Part shown: positions 44,735 to 54,682 of the stretch, piece after piece
Layout: the number at the start of each line of letters is the position of its first letter
How positions within the stretch are numbered: position 1 is the first letter of the stretch
DNA from: JABFRJ01 sp963847145
GTDB taxonomy: Bacteria > Pseudomonadota > Alphaproteobacteria > Rhizobiales > Hyphomicrobiaceae
Direction of reading: 5' to 3'
DNA length: 64,000 bases
Assembly: GCA_963847145.1 (NCBI GenBank)
Contig: CAWJYN010000008.1
Coordinates: 1-64,000 of the forward strand
The notes under the pieces: model-generated
Told to the model about the DNA's origin: nothing
The model's database searches: none
The model's input: the letters and a program-made list of their open reading frames with translations, nothing else
Made by a program: the position numbers and the translations under genes

Positions 44735-45253
44735 ATGCCGAATTTCCGCGCCTACCGACCGGGCGGCCGCTGGTTTTTCGGTCAATCTTGCCGAACGCCG
44801 CAAGCGCACGCTTTTGAACACTCATGTATTGAAGTCTGTAATTCACATTGCAAAAGACAGCGCCCGTTTCGTCTGGAGGCGTTGGGTCTTGCCGGACCAC
44901 TTCACACAATTTGGCAATTGCCGGAGGGCGCCGTTTTTCGGGTCGATGGCGCGCCATCGAGCCGGTTTTCTTCGGCTATGCCATTGGTCGAGGATCGAAC
45001 GCCGGTGCAAGTTGCGCGGGCAGAGCGCGGCATTTGGCAACGCCGGTATTGGGAGCATCTGATCCGCGACGAGATCGAGCACAGGGCTTACGTCGACTAT
45101 TGCTATTTCAATCCGGTCAAGCATGGTCATGCGGCTGCTGTGCGGGATTGGCCCTATTCGACCTATCATCGTGACGTGCGTGCAGGGATTTATGCGCGTG
45201 ATTTCGATATCCGTTTCGATGGCAAGCGTATTTTTGGTGAACGGGAAGCGTAG
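44735..45253 (+). pseudogene. REP-associated tyrosine transposase (RAYT), frameshifted
   Basis: From the ATG at 44735 the pieces read MPNFRAYRPGGRWFF, then in another frame SVNLAERRKRTLLNTHV, then LPDH and HTIWQLPEG (the metal-binding His-x-His pair, split by a base change), then MPLVEDRTPVQVARAERGIW, QRRYWEHLIRDEIEHRAYVD, YCYFNPVKHGHAAAVRDWPY and STYHRDVRAGIYARDF. This is the Y1 transposase layout of RAYT proteins, the catalytic Tyr lying in YVDYCYFNPVKHG. RAYTs process REP single strands. The gene is flanked by REP-like copies on both sides (two good and one poor upstream, one downstream). Confidence 0.88.
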
Positions 45254-45259
45254 CGCCTG

Positions 45260-45332
45260 CGGGGCGGAAGAGGACGCGGCTGAATTTTCGCGCTGGACGG
45301 CGGATTTCGCGACGCTCATCCGCCCTACGAAT
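45260..45332. repeat. REP-like element copy D downstream of the RAYT remnant
   Basis: Starts GGGGCGGAAGAGGACGCGG and ends GACGCTCATCCGCCCTACGA with internal GGCGGATTTCGC, seven bases after the RAYT stop codon. Followed by the same tail as copy A (ATCCCGATCTCCATCGAGG). Confidence 0.82.
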
Positions 45333-45416
45333 CCCGATCTCCATCGAGGCAGAGCGAACGAATCTCGCGCTCCATCGATCGGGGCTGGGCCATCATTTCG
45401 CCTGGGGCGGCAGGTC

Positions 45417-48106
<2,690 letters not shown>

Positions 48107-48145
48107 TCGTGGAACTCTTGTAGCGCGGTCTTGTGAATTCTCTCC

Positions 48146-48230
48146 CGTCATCCCGGCGAAGGCCGGGACCCACGGCAAGCAGTGAACAGACAGACGTTTG
48201 TCGTAGGCCCCGGCCTTCGCCGGGGTGACG
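48146..48230. repeat. Dispersed palindrome pair, CGTCATnCCGGC family
   Basis: CGTCATCCCGGCgaaGGCC followed by GGGACCCACG, then after about 30 nt the inverse GGCCCCGGCCTTCGCCGGG ending GTGACG. It lies between alaS and the methyltransferase-family gene. Confidence 0.82.
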
Positions 48231-48339
48231 AGAGGGAGGAGACTGCGATGAACTCTGTCAGAACAAGGTCTGGCCTAGGTATGCCTAGGTATCTGGCCTT
48301 AGGTACTTGCCAGAAGCGGGCTTGTCCATGCTGGCGCTG

Positions 48340-48921
48340 TCAGGCCCGGCCGAGTAACCGCCGCCAGTTGAAAAAGCGCGGGACTTGGGTGCAGTAGCGT
48401 GCATACGCCTCGCCATAGGCTTTGCTGAGCCACGGCTCTTCGGCAAACACCATCAGTGCATAGACCGCCATCATGGCTGCGCACAGCACATAGACCGCCT
48501 GTGCATCAACGGCGAGCGCGAGCGCGCCGTAGACGGCGATCAGCATGGCGTTCTGCGGGTTGCGGCTCCACTGGTAGATGCCGCCGGTGACGAGGCCGCC
48601 GTCGGCGCCGTAGCTCTTGTCGCGGCCGAGACCGACGAAGGCGGCGAGGAACAGCAACAGCGCCACCAGCAGCGCCATCGTTGCGAGCACGCGCAGCCAG
48701 GCCGGCAGGCCAAGGTCGCCTGCATGGTCCCGATTGAGGAACGCAACGGTTGCGCACAGCCCATTGAGCCCGCGGAACAGCGGCCACCAGACATAGCTCT
48801 GCCAGGTGCCGGCGCCCGGCGTCGGCCAGATGCGCAGTGCGGGGACGATCAGCGTGGTGATGAGCAGCCCCAGCAACAGCGCCGCGATGCCGAGCCCGAG
48901 GGCAAACAGCAGGCTCGTCAT
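48340..48921 (-). CDS. Isoprenylcysteine carboxyl methyltransferase-like (ICMT/PEMT) membrane protein
   Basis: 193 residues from the ATG at 48921; an open frame back to 48963 would overlap the upstream regulator gene. Several membrane helices (SLLFALGLGIAALLLGLLIT, VLATMALLVALLLFLAAFVG). The C-terminal part has the SAM-binding pattern of the family: GLVTGGIYQWSRNPQNAMLI, then FAEEPWLSKAYGEAYARYCT and QVPRFF. Bacterial members methylate varied small or lipid substrates; the substrate is unknown. It follows the WYL regulator by 19 nt on the same strand, so it is probably part of that regulator's operon. Confidence 0.85.
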   Translation of the reverse strand: MTSLLFALGLGIAALLLGLLITTLIVPALRIWPTPGAGTWQSYVWWPLFRGLNGLCATVAFLNRDHAGDLGLPAWLRVLATMALLVALLLFLAAFVGLGRDKSYGADGGLVTGGIYQWSRNPQNAMLIAVYGALALAVDAQAVYVLCAAMMAVYALMVFAEEPWLSKAYGEAYARYCTQVPRFFNWRRLLGRA

Positions 48922-48940
48922 GCGTGGGCTCCCGCGCCTG

Positions 48941-49660
48941 TCAGTGACATGGGGCCGCGCCACTCACCAGCGCGCCACGCGACCAGGTTTCCGGCCGCTT
49001 CAGAAAATCCTGCAGCGTCTTGCCGCGCTCGGCCTTGAAGCGGTCCGGTGTCACTTCAAAGCTGCCGATGCGATCGAGGCGAAACGTGCGGAAGTCCTGC
49101 CGGAGCTCGCACCAGCCGGCCATCATCCACACCGGCCCAAAGAAGGCAAGAGACAACGGCCGCACCGTGCGCTCGCTTTTCTGGCGCAGCACGTCGGTGT
49201 ACTTGAACGACACCTTCAGGCGACTGCGGATGGCGTGGCGGAGCTCCGACATGGAGCATTTTATGGGCTCGATGCCGTAGGCGGCAGGCGCCAGCAGCGC
49301 GGTGTTGGCCATGTAGTCGCGCAGCCGTTCCGGAATGACCGCCTCGATCTTGGCCAGGGCGTCGGTGGCGGCGATCGACAGCTCGCAATCGCCCCAGCTC
49401 TCCACCATGCGCGCGCCGAGCACGAGTGCCTCAATCTCCTGCTCCTTGAACATCAGCGGTGGCACGTCGTAGCCGGCCTTCAGCACGTAGCCGATGCCGG
49501 CCTCGCCCTCGATGGGTACGCCGTTGGCCATCAGGTCCTGGATGTCGCGATAGATGGTGCGTTCGGAGACTTCCAGCGTCTCCGACAAGTCGCGGGCGCG
49601 GACGGTTGTCTTGCGGCGCATGTGCTGGATGATCTCGAACAGGCGGTCGGCGCGGCGCAT
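48941..49660 (-). CDS. WYL-domain transcriptional regulator (YafY family)
   Basis: 239 residues. N-terminal HTH_11: MRRADRLFEIIQHMRRKTTV, DLSETLEVSERTIYRDIQDL. The WYL domain is in the middle (AIRSRLKVSFKYTDVLRQKS, SLAFFGPVWMMAGWCELRQDFRTFRLDRI), with the W-Y-L position read as WMMAGWCEL and an Arg-rich ligand site after it. WYL regulators sense nucleotides or other small ligands. The gene is divergent from the DUF1127 gene, and two palindromes in between are likely operators. The ICMT-like gene is downstream. Confidence 0.92.
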   Translation of the reverse strand: MRRADRLFEIIQHMRRKTTVRARDLSETLEVSERTIYRDIQDLMANGVPIEGEAGIGYVLKAGYDVPPLMFKEQEIEALVLGARMVESWGDCELSIAATDALAKIEAVIPERLRDYMANTALLAPAAYGIEPIKCSMSELRHAIRSRLKVSFKYTDVLRQKSERTVRPLSLAFFGPVWMMAGWCELRQDFRTFRLDRIGSFEVTPDRFKAERGKTLQDFLKRPETWSRGALVSGAAPCH

Positions 49661-49703
49661 GGCGAAGTCCTCCGATGGCAGGGAGCCTATTCATAGACTA
49701 ACG

Positions 49704-49772
49704 CTCCTGACAGCACGTTGTCAGGAGCCTCTGTGGAGAACGGGACGGCTCCTGACATCAGGCTGTCAGGGG
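49704..49772. promoter_or_regulatory. Two candidate operators between the WYL regulator and DUF1127 gene
   Basis: Site 1 (49704-49727): CTCCTGACA, 6 nt, TGTCAGGAG, a perfect inverted repeat. Site 2 (49749-49772): CTCCTGACA, 6 nt, TGTCAGGGG, two mismatches at the end. Their centres are 45 bp apart. They lie 44-90 nt upstream of the WYL gene start, where an autoregulated YafY-type repressor would be expected to bind. Binding is inference. Confidence 0.7.
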
Positions 49773-49835
49773 GCATGGCGCACAGTGCTCACAACCGGCG
49801 CATCGGCCGAGTGACACCTCGACAGGAGAGCAACC

Positions 49836-50069
49836 ATGACGACCCCTTTTTCGCACAGCCTGCGTGCAACGTTGGCCCGCATCGGCGGCAGCAGCACGGC
49901 GGCGCTCGTCGCTGTGCTGTGGCGTCGCTACCGGCGCCACAGCGCGTGGCAACGGACCGCCCGCCAGCTCGAATCGCTCGACGACCGCACCCTGAAGGAC
50001 ATCGGTCTCGGCCGCGGCGAGATCGTGGGCGTGGCGCAACAATTGGCCGAGCAGCGCTATCGGCGCTGA
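49836..50069 (+). CDS. DUF1127 small protein
   Basis: 77 residues. The C-terminal half (ARQLESLDDRTLKDIGLGRG) matches the conserved DUF1127 motif (L..L.D..L.DIGL.R..I), preceded by a Arg/Trp-rich stretch (LWRRYRRHSAWQRTARQ). In alphaproteobacteria short DUF1127 proteins are arginine-rich RNA-binding proteins involved in RNA turnover and phosphate or carbon control. GGAG lies 8 nt before the ATG. The palindromic operators upstream may govern it as well as the WYL gene. Confidence 0.9.
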   Translation: MTTPFSHSLRATLARIGGSSTAALVAVLWRRYRRHSAWQRTARQLESLDDRTLKDIGLGRGEIVGVAQQLAEQRYRR

Positions 50070-50118
50070 GGCGGTTGGCTGGACCGGACCGGTGCGCGGC
50101 GGCCGTCGCGCGCCGGTC

Positions 50119-50397
50119 TCAGCCAAACATCCGGTCGGCCTGCTGGTCGATAATCTGGCGGGCCTTGATGAGGGTGAAGCTGGCGGCTTCTTCGCGGCTG
50201 CCGAAGCCGTCGGCGCGAATGAACTTGTGCTCTTTGCGTTCGCCGTTGATTTCTTTCGAGATGGTGCCTGCCACCTGGAACTGGCTGCCGTTGGCCAAGG
50301 GTTCAGCGCTGATCGTAAAGCCGTTGTGCTCAGCGGTGGCCGCTGGGCCTTGCGGTGCTACCGCGCCGCCTCCGAACAGGTTTTTCCAGAAGGACAA
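50119..50397 (-). CDS. HlyU family protein
   Basis: 92 residues if started at the TTG at 50397 (LSFWKNLFGG), which has GGAGA 5 nt upstream and fits the usual HlyU start; a TTG 30 nt further upstream is also in frame. The body reads EHNGFTISAEPLANGSQFQV, AGTISKEINGERKEHKFIRA, DGFGSREEAASFTLIKARQI, IDQQADRMFG, the conserved HlyU pattern. Vibrio HlyU is a transcriptional activator, but this family (PF10115) in alphaproteobacteria is mostly uncharacterised. It is divergent from the TetR gene. Confidence 0.82.
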   Translation of the reverse strand: MSFWKNLFGGGAVAPQGPAATAEHNGFTISAEPLANGSQFQVAGTISKEINGERKEHKFIRADGFGSREEAASFTLIKARQIIDQQADRMFG

Positions 50398-50446
50398 GGG
50401 ACGTCTCCGCGTGGTGGTGGCGATCAATTTGCCTTATACTCAGGCT

Positions 50447-51086
50447 ATGGCATGGGACCAATCCGATGGCGGCAAGCGCCGCAGCTATCATCATGGCAAT
50501 CTCCGCGAGGCGCTCGTGGAGGCGGCCTTGCGGCTGATCCAAGAGAAGGGTCCGGCAGGGTTTACCATTGCGGAAGCCGCACGGGTAGCCGGGGTCAGTC
50601 CGGCGGCGCCTTATCGCCATTACCGCGATCGCGATGCGCTGATGGCGGATATTGCCAAGCGCGGCTTTGACGATTTCGCGGCAGGTCTGAAAACGGCCTG
50701 GGACGAGGGGCGGCCCGAGCCCGTGGCGGCCCTGCACCGGCTGGGTGCAGCGTATCTGGCGTTTGCCAGCATGCAACCGGCGCACTATGCCGCCATGTTC
50801 GAGGCGGGGCTGTGCCTGGGCGATTATCCGGAGCTGGCGGCCGCCAGTGAAGCGGCTTTTGTGGTGTTGCGTGGCGCCTGCGAGACGCTTGGTGGCGAGC
50901 CTGCCGGCGCAAGGGCGGCCGCCAGCACTGATGATGGCGCTGCACATCTGGTCGCTGAGCCATGGCATCGCCAGCTTGTTCGCGCGCGGGGACAAATCCA
51001 GACGGGCGCTGCCGATGGACCCAGCCGAACTGCTGGAGGCGGCGGTGCTGATCTATCTCGATGGCCTGGGGGCCAAGCGGGGGTGA
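50447..51086 (+). pseudogene. TetR family regulator, one frameshift near the middle
   Basis: From the ATG at 50447: MAWDQSDGGKRRSYHHGNLR, EALVEAALRLIQEKGPAGFT, IAEAARVAGVSPAAPYRHYR (HTH with the VSPAAPYRHY recognition helix) and a ligand domain to VVLRGACETL. An extra T near 50889 (ACGCTTGGTGG for ACGCTGGTGG) moves the remainder to another frame: VASLPAQGRPPALMMALHIW, SLSHGIASLFARGDKSRRAL, MDPAELLEAAVLIYLDGL. The joined protein is a normal TetR with a WHG-type C-terminal domain. The single +1 insertion looks like a sequence error. It probably regulates the DUF2852 gene downstream. Confidence 0.87.
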
Positions 51087-51152
51087 GCGTTGCGGCTCAG
51101 AAAATTTCCGGCCACCCCTTGACGGTTCAGGTGGCGTTGCCCAAATATGTGA

Positions 51153-51171
51153 ATGTAAGTAACATTTACAT
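51153..51171. promoter_or_regulatory. Candidate TetR operator in front of the DUF2852 gene
   Basis: Inverted repeat ATGTAA, 7 nt, TTACAT, 15 nt before the DUF2852 start codon and 67 nt after the TetR gene. Repeats of the form TGTAA-N-TTACA are known operators of several TetR regulators. The assignment to this TetR is by position only. Confidence 0.55.
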
Positions 51172-51186
51172 AATCAGGAGAACCAC

Positions 51187-51741
51187 ATGTCAGAGCTTGT
51201 GGCAAAGCTGGACGATATGGGGCAGGCGGCTTGGATCGCCGTCATGGTGCTCGGCTTCGTTCTGTTCTGGCCCGTCGGACTATCAATCTTGGCTTATTTG
51301 ATATGGAGCGGTCGCATGGGACGTGGATGCAATTCGAGCTGGGGCGATGGCAGCACCCGGTGGGAGCGCAAGATGGCGCGTTTTCAGGACAAGATGGAAC
51401 GCTGGCAGGGCCGCGGCAGTGGCGGCATGAGTGATCGTGGCCAGCGCTTCGCCGGTGGGTTTGCGGGTGCCGGTTTTGCGCCGAGCGGCAACAAGGCGTT
51501 CGATGAATACCGGGCGGAAACCGTGCGGCGTCTGGAAGAAGAGTTCGGCGAGTTCAAGTCGTTCCTCGACCGCCTGCGCGAGGCGAAAGACAAGGCCGAG
51601 TTCGATCAGTTCATGACCGACCGGCGCAACCGGCCGGCGCAAGGGCCGGGTCCGACTGGTAGCGGCCCGACGGGTCCGAGCCAGGGCCAAAGCCAGAGTC
51701 CCGGCGATTATCCCTTTGGCGGTGGGCAGCCGAAGGGCTGA
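51187..51741 (+). CDS. DUF2852 membrane protein
   Basis: 184 residues, AGGAGA 6 nt before the ATG. One N-terminal membrane helix (AAWIAVMVLGFVLFWPVGLSILAYLIWSG, about 14-42), then a Gly/Arg/Met-rich region (GRMGRGCNSSWGDGSTRWER), a helical part (FDEYRAETVRRLEEEFGEFK, SFLDRLREAKDKAEFDQFM) and a Pro/Gly/Gln-rich tail. The order is that of DUF2852, an alphaproteobacterial family of unknown function. A hairpin follows at 51788-51817. Confidence 0.88.
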   Translation: MSELVAKLDDMGQAAWIAVMVLGFVLFWPVGLSILAYLIWSGRMGRGCNSSWGDGSTRWERKMARFQDKMERWQGRGSGGMSDRGQRFAGGFAGAGFAPSGNKAFDEYRAETVRRLEEEFGEFKSFLDRLREAKDKAEFDQFMTDRRNRPAQGPGPTGSGPTGPSQGQSQSPGDYPFGGGQPKG

Positions 51742-51787
51742 GATGACCTAACGGGTCGGTCTGCTCTGATGCGGACGAAAACAACAG

Positions 51788-51817
51788 CGGCGAGCGATCC
51801 GGGAGGATTGCTCGCCG
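51788..51817. terminator. Hairpin downstream of the DUF2852 gene
   Basis: Stem CGGCGAGC/GCTCGCCG with a 14-nt loop. Only a short TT follows, so an intrinsic terminator is possible but weak. Three direct copies of GGGGCGTTTCT-like sequence follow at about 51826-51855. Confidence 0.45.
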
Positions 51818-51857
51818 TTAGCATTTCTGGGGCGTTTCTGGGGCGTTTCTGGCGGCC

Positions 51858-52118
51858 TTACCAGCGGATATCGCCGCTGTAATAGGGGACGCGGATGCGA
51901 ACGTGGTTGGTGGCGGTGTTGACCCGCACGGAGGTATAGGGCGCCTCGACGCGCACTTTTGTGCGCTTGGGCTGCACGGCAACGCGGGTGTGCGGCGCGG
52001 ACACGGACGTCCGTCCATCGTGGCGCGTGTCGACCGTCGTTTTGGCGGCGTGGGCGGCGCTCACAGCCGTCACGGCGGCCAGGGCAGCAATCGCGGTATA
52101 TTTCAAAGCATTACGCAT
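51858..52118 (-). CDS. Small exported protein of unknown function
   Basis: 86 residues from the ATG at 52118, which has GGAG at a good distance upstream; the preceding ATG at 52127 is directly against that GGAG. Signal peptide MRNALKYTAIAALAAVTAVS with cleavage near AHAA. The mature protein is short, basic and beta-rich, with repeated Val/Arg/Thr segments (TRVAVQPKRTKVRVEAPYTS, VRVNTATNHVRIRVPYYS). No recognised family. Confidence 0.7.
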   Translation of the reverse strand: MRNALKYTAIAALAAVTAVSAAHAAKTTVDTRHDGRTSVSAPHTRVAVQPKRTKVRVEAPYTSVRVNTATNHVRIRVPYYSGDIRW

Positions 52119-52310
52119 GGTGATCATCTCCTGCTGTCCAAAAACTGGTCTCGCCGCACGTTTTGGCGCGGCGGGGTGGACCCGGTTAGGGGTTGCAGGT
52201 AGCACAGATGGGCCAGAGCGGCCAGTCTGCTCAATTGACCCGAAAAATTGGCAATTCGCGAGCACAGCGCAGCCATTCCAAATCGCAGGTTACGGAGCGC
52301 TCCCCTCATT

Positions 52311-52390
52311 GGGAATGGCAAGGGGCGGGAATGGCAAGAGGCGGGAATGGCAAGGGGCGGGAATGGCAAGCGGCGGGAATGGCAAGCGGC
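52311..52390. repeat. 16-bp minisatellite, five tandem copies
   Basis: Unit GGGAATGGCAAGnGGC, with the variable base G, A, G, C, C through the array. Copies are contiguous with no spacers, so it is not a CRISPR array. It lies next to the broken toxin gene. Confidence 0.92.
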
Positions 52391-52442
52391 GGACAGCCGC
52401 TTCCATCGCGCGAGCGATTTGGGGAGAGCGCCGTCTCCCCGC

Positions 52443-52545
52443 CTATCGAACGATGCGATCGTACTCGCCGTGGTGTCCGATCCAAAACCAAAGGCGGCAA
52501 CGCGTCATTGGCCTGCCAAAACTTGCGGCTGGCCTGGTGCGCCAT
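52443..52545 (-). pseudogene. RelE/ParE-type toxin with an internal deletion
   Basis: Starting at the ATG at 52545 the first residues are MAHQASRKFWQANDALPP, a typical toxin N-terminus. In another frame the end reads WFWIGHHGEYDRIVR before a stop, a typical RelE-family C-terminus. The roughly 50 codons that should separate the two are missing and the frame is shifted. It starts 3 nt after the antitoxin stop, the normal spacing of the pair. Confidence 0.75.
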
Positions 52546-52548
52546 CGT

Positions 52549-52752
52549 CTAGCGCAGTCGCTTGGTTTGGCCGCTCCGGTGATCCGCAAGCGCTTCTTCT
52601 GCGAGCGCATCGAGTTTGCCCGTTTCAGCGTCCCGCGCGATGCGCGCATCGAAGGCCGCGGCGTCGAGTTCGTCGAGAAAGGCCCGCAGCGTCTCGCGCT
52701 CATCAATCGAGAGCTTGGCTGCCGCTTGCTTGACTTGATCGAGTTGGGTCAT
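52549..52752 (-). CDS. Antitoxin of a type II toxin-antitoxin pair (addiction module component)
   Basis: 67 residues: MTQLDQVKQAAAKLSIDERE, TLRAFLDELDAAAFDARIAR, DAETGKLDALAEEALADHRS. This is the short helical antitoxin pattern found upstream of RelE/ParE-like toxins (the L(S/T)..ER..L...L start and the D..I..D...GKLD.L..EA end). With its toxin deleted, it probably has no remaining role. The residual gene is intact in this sequence. Confidence 0.8.
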   Translation of the reverse strand: MTQLDQVKQAAAKLSIDERETLRAFLDELDAAAFDARIARDAETGKLDALAEEALADHRSGQTKRLR

Positions 52753-52834
52753 GGCAGAAGGATCACATCACTCACACCGAGGTGCAATTTGACACGTGGC
52801 GGGTGTCACGCAACGGGCGCGACGCGCCGGCTAA

Positions 52835-52951
52835 CGCGACCTGCGCGACGCCATCCGGTTTCACATCGACGGGCTGAAGGCTGATGGGGAGCCGGTGGCA
52901 GAGCCGACGACGGTGGTGGGGTGGTGGAGGCGTGAGGGGGGTGGGCTCTGA
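52835..52951 (+). pseudogene. HicB-like antitoxin C-terminal fragment
   Basis: An open stretch after a TAA reads DLRDAIRFHIDGLKADGEPV, AEPTTVVGWWRREG, matching the conserved C-terminus of HicB antitoxins (N..EAI..H.EGL..DGEP.P.P). No N-terminal HicB part and no hicA gene are seen around it. It sits 80 nt from the other broken toxin-antitoxin pair. The remnant is about 38 codons. Confidence 0.65.
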
Positions 52952-53514
52952 TGCGTGGGGCGCCTGCGCGCACTCTTTCATGCGACAAGCGGCCTAGGGC
53001 TGCAACGCAGAGGGAGCGGAAGTTGGCCGGAAGCTACGCGCAGCCCTATCCTGCATTCAATTCTACGGCAGAGCCACGCCAGAAAGCTGCCGAAGGGTGT
53101 CCGACGAAATGGGCCAACAGGGTGCATCGGCAGGTTTGCTGAGGCAGTCATTTCCGTGTCTGCAGCTGGGACGTAATCCAGGCACTTCGACAAGGTCTGC
53201 GCCGCGCAATTGTTCGTAGCGGTGATTGCGGTGAGCGTGCCCATTCACTGTGACAATGCGGCCGAAGCTCGCGCACACTGCGGATGGCGCGCTTACGTGC
53301 TTTAGGCGAGCACCGCGGTGGAGATTTGGCTTGCTTAGTCATGGCTGCCAAGAGTTGGAGCCCCGGCAAACCCGGAGCGGTTCAGTTCACATCGTCAAGG
53401 ACTCTCTTTGACAGAATTTGTCCTGATCGAAGAAACCATGCACAAGGTTGGATCGTGGCGAGGCCCAGAACCGATCGGTCGCTGGTCATGCTCGAACCAG
53501 GAAACGGAGGCAGA
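52952..53514. other. Intergenic, nothing else recognised
   Basis: About 560 nt. GC content looks somewhat lower than around it. No coding frame resembling a protein; a GGAGG 4 nt before 53515 serves the next gene. Confidence 0.45.
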
Positions 53515-54348
53515 ATGGCGCGTAGAATTTGGTTGGTTATGCTTGTTTGCGCGACCACGGTGACCACTGGCACGATGGCGCTTGCGCAGGGCCGCAGTGA
53601 TCCTAAACCCATATGGGAGCTACTCGGGGAGACGCGCGTCGGGTTCGCGGTGGCGCGCGACGTTGTATCGGTCGGCCAGTCCTATTCGTTCTACCGCAAT
53701 CGCAGCTATGACCGCCTGAGACTTACGGCCGACCGCGGCGAGGTCAAACTGCAGAGTCTGCTCGTGCGCTACATCAACGGGTACGAGGAAAAGCTGCCGC
53801 TGGACAAATCGGTGCGTCCTGGCGCGAGCGTCGTCGTAGAGTTGCCCGGCCGCCGCAGCTACATCGCGCAGATTGAGATGACTTACAACGCGGTTGGCGG
53901 CAATACGTTCGGCGGCGTGTTCGACCAGTGGCTCCAGCCGCGCGTGCGTGTTTTCGGTTTGAACAGTCGGATCGGCCTGTCGCAGGTAGGTGCGGACACG
54001 CCGCCGAACTGGACGATGCTGGGGCAGGATACCGTGAGCTTTACCGGGACCGGTCACGTCATTCGGCTTGCCAATGACGAGGTGTGGTACAATTCGCACC
54101 GGTTCAAGCGGCTGCGTTTCATCGTGTCCGAGGGCAAAATTCAACTAGATGATCTGCGCATAGTCTATATCAATGACTTTACCGAAACGGTTCTGGTCGG
54201 CCGTGATCTGCGACAAGGAACCGATCTGGCAGTCGAACTACCGGGCGAGCGGAGCTATCTGCGCGAGATCCAATTGAATTACCGCACGTGGCCGGGGAGT
54301 CCAAATCGCGCAATCGTGAAGGTCTACGGAGAAGGCCGAAGTCAGTGA
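53515..54348 (+). CDS. Exported protein with two tandem copies of one domain
   Basis: 277 residues from the ATG at 53515 (GGAGG 4 nt upstream); the open frame to 53284 is rejected. Signal peptide MARRIWLVMLVCATTVTTGT with cleavage near LAQG. Copy 1 (about 33-150): WELLGETRVGFAVARDVVSV, LVRYINGYEEKLPLDKSVRP, VVELPGRRSYIAQIEMTYNA. Copy 2 (about 160-275): WTMLGQDTVSFTGTGHVIRL, LRIVYINDFTETVLVGRDLR, AVELPGERSYLREIQLNYRT. The repeat shape resembles DUF2541-like domains, but I am not certain of the family. Function is unknown; periplasmic location follows from the signal peptide. Confidence 0.8.
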   Translation: MARRIWLVMLVCATTVTTGTMALAQGRSDPKPIWELLGETRVGFAVARDVVSVGQSYSFYRNRSYDRLRLTADRGEVKLQSLLVRYINGYEEKLPLDKSVRPGASVVVELPGRRSYIAQIEMTYNAVGGNTFGGVFDQWLQPRVRVFGLNSRIGLSQVGADTPPNWTMLGQDTVSFTGTGHVIRLANDEVWYNSHRFKRLRFIVSEGKIQLDDLRIVYINDFTETVLVGRDLRQGTDLAVELPGERSYLREIQLNYRTWPGSPNRAIVKVYGEGRSQ

Positions 54349-54631
54349 GGATCACAGGAACACCGAACGGTTGTGCCTTGCGATACACTCTGCAATTCTA
54401 GCTCCCTTGTTGATCGGAAGCGGACAACAGTTCGGCTCGCACGGCCCGCAAAAGCCGTGTTCCGCTCCGGGTCAAGTTCTGCCGAACGCGACCACTGAAG
54501 ACCGGCAGCAGCACCCCCCAGCTGCGGACATTGTCGGCGAACAGATCGGCATCGTCGACGACCGGCCGGCGAATGCCTGCTCCTTTATATATGCCGGCAT
54601 GCACAGTGCTGGCGTACGCATGTGCTCATAA

Positions 54632-54663
54632 CCATAAAGCCCGCGGATGGGCGGGCTTTATGG
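54632..54663. terminator. Strong hairpin between convergent genes
   Basis: Perfect 13-bp stem CCATAAAGCCCGC/GCGGGCTTTATGG with a 6-nt loop. It lies 19 nt past the rpoD stop codon, and is probably a shared terminator. There is no clean T-run. The rest of 54349-54631 holds no gene I can support. Confidence 0.7.
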
Positions 54664-54682
54664 TTGGCTTTGGTTGATGCCA

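Noticed and set aside
49718..51301. 527-codon plus-strand open frame covering the DUF1127, HlyU and TetR region
   Set aside because: It only joins the TetR frame to upstream non-coding DNA and continues past the TetR frameshift into the DUF2852 gene out of frame.
52311..52390. Possible CRISPR array
   Set aside because: The 16-bp units are contiguous without spacers and no cas genes are present.
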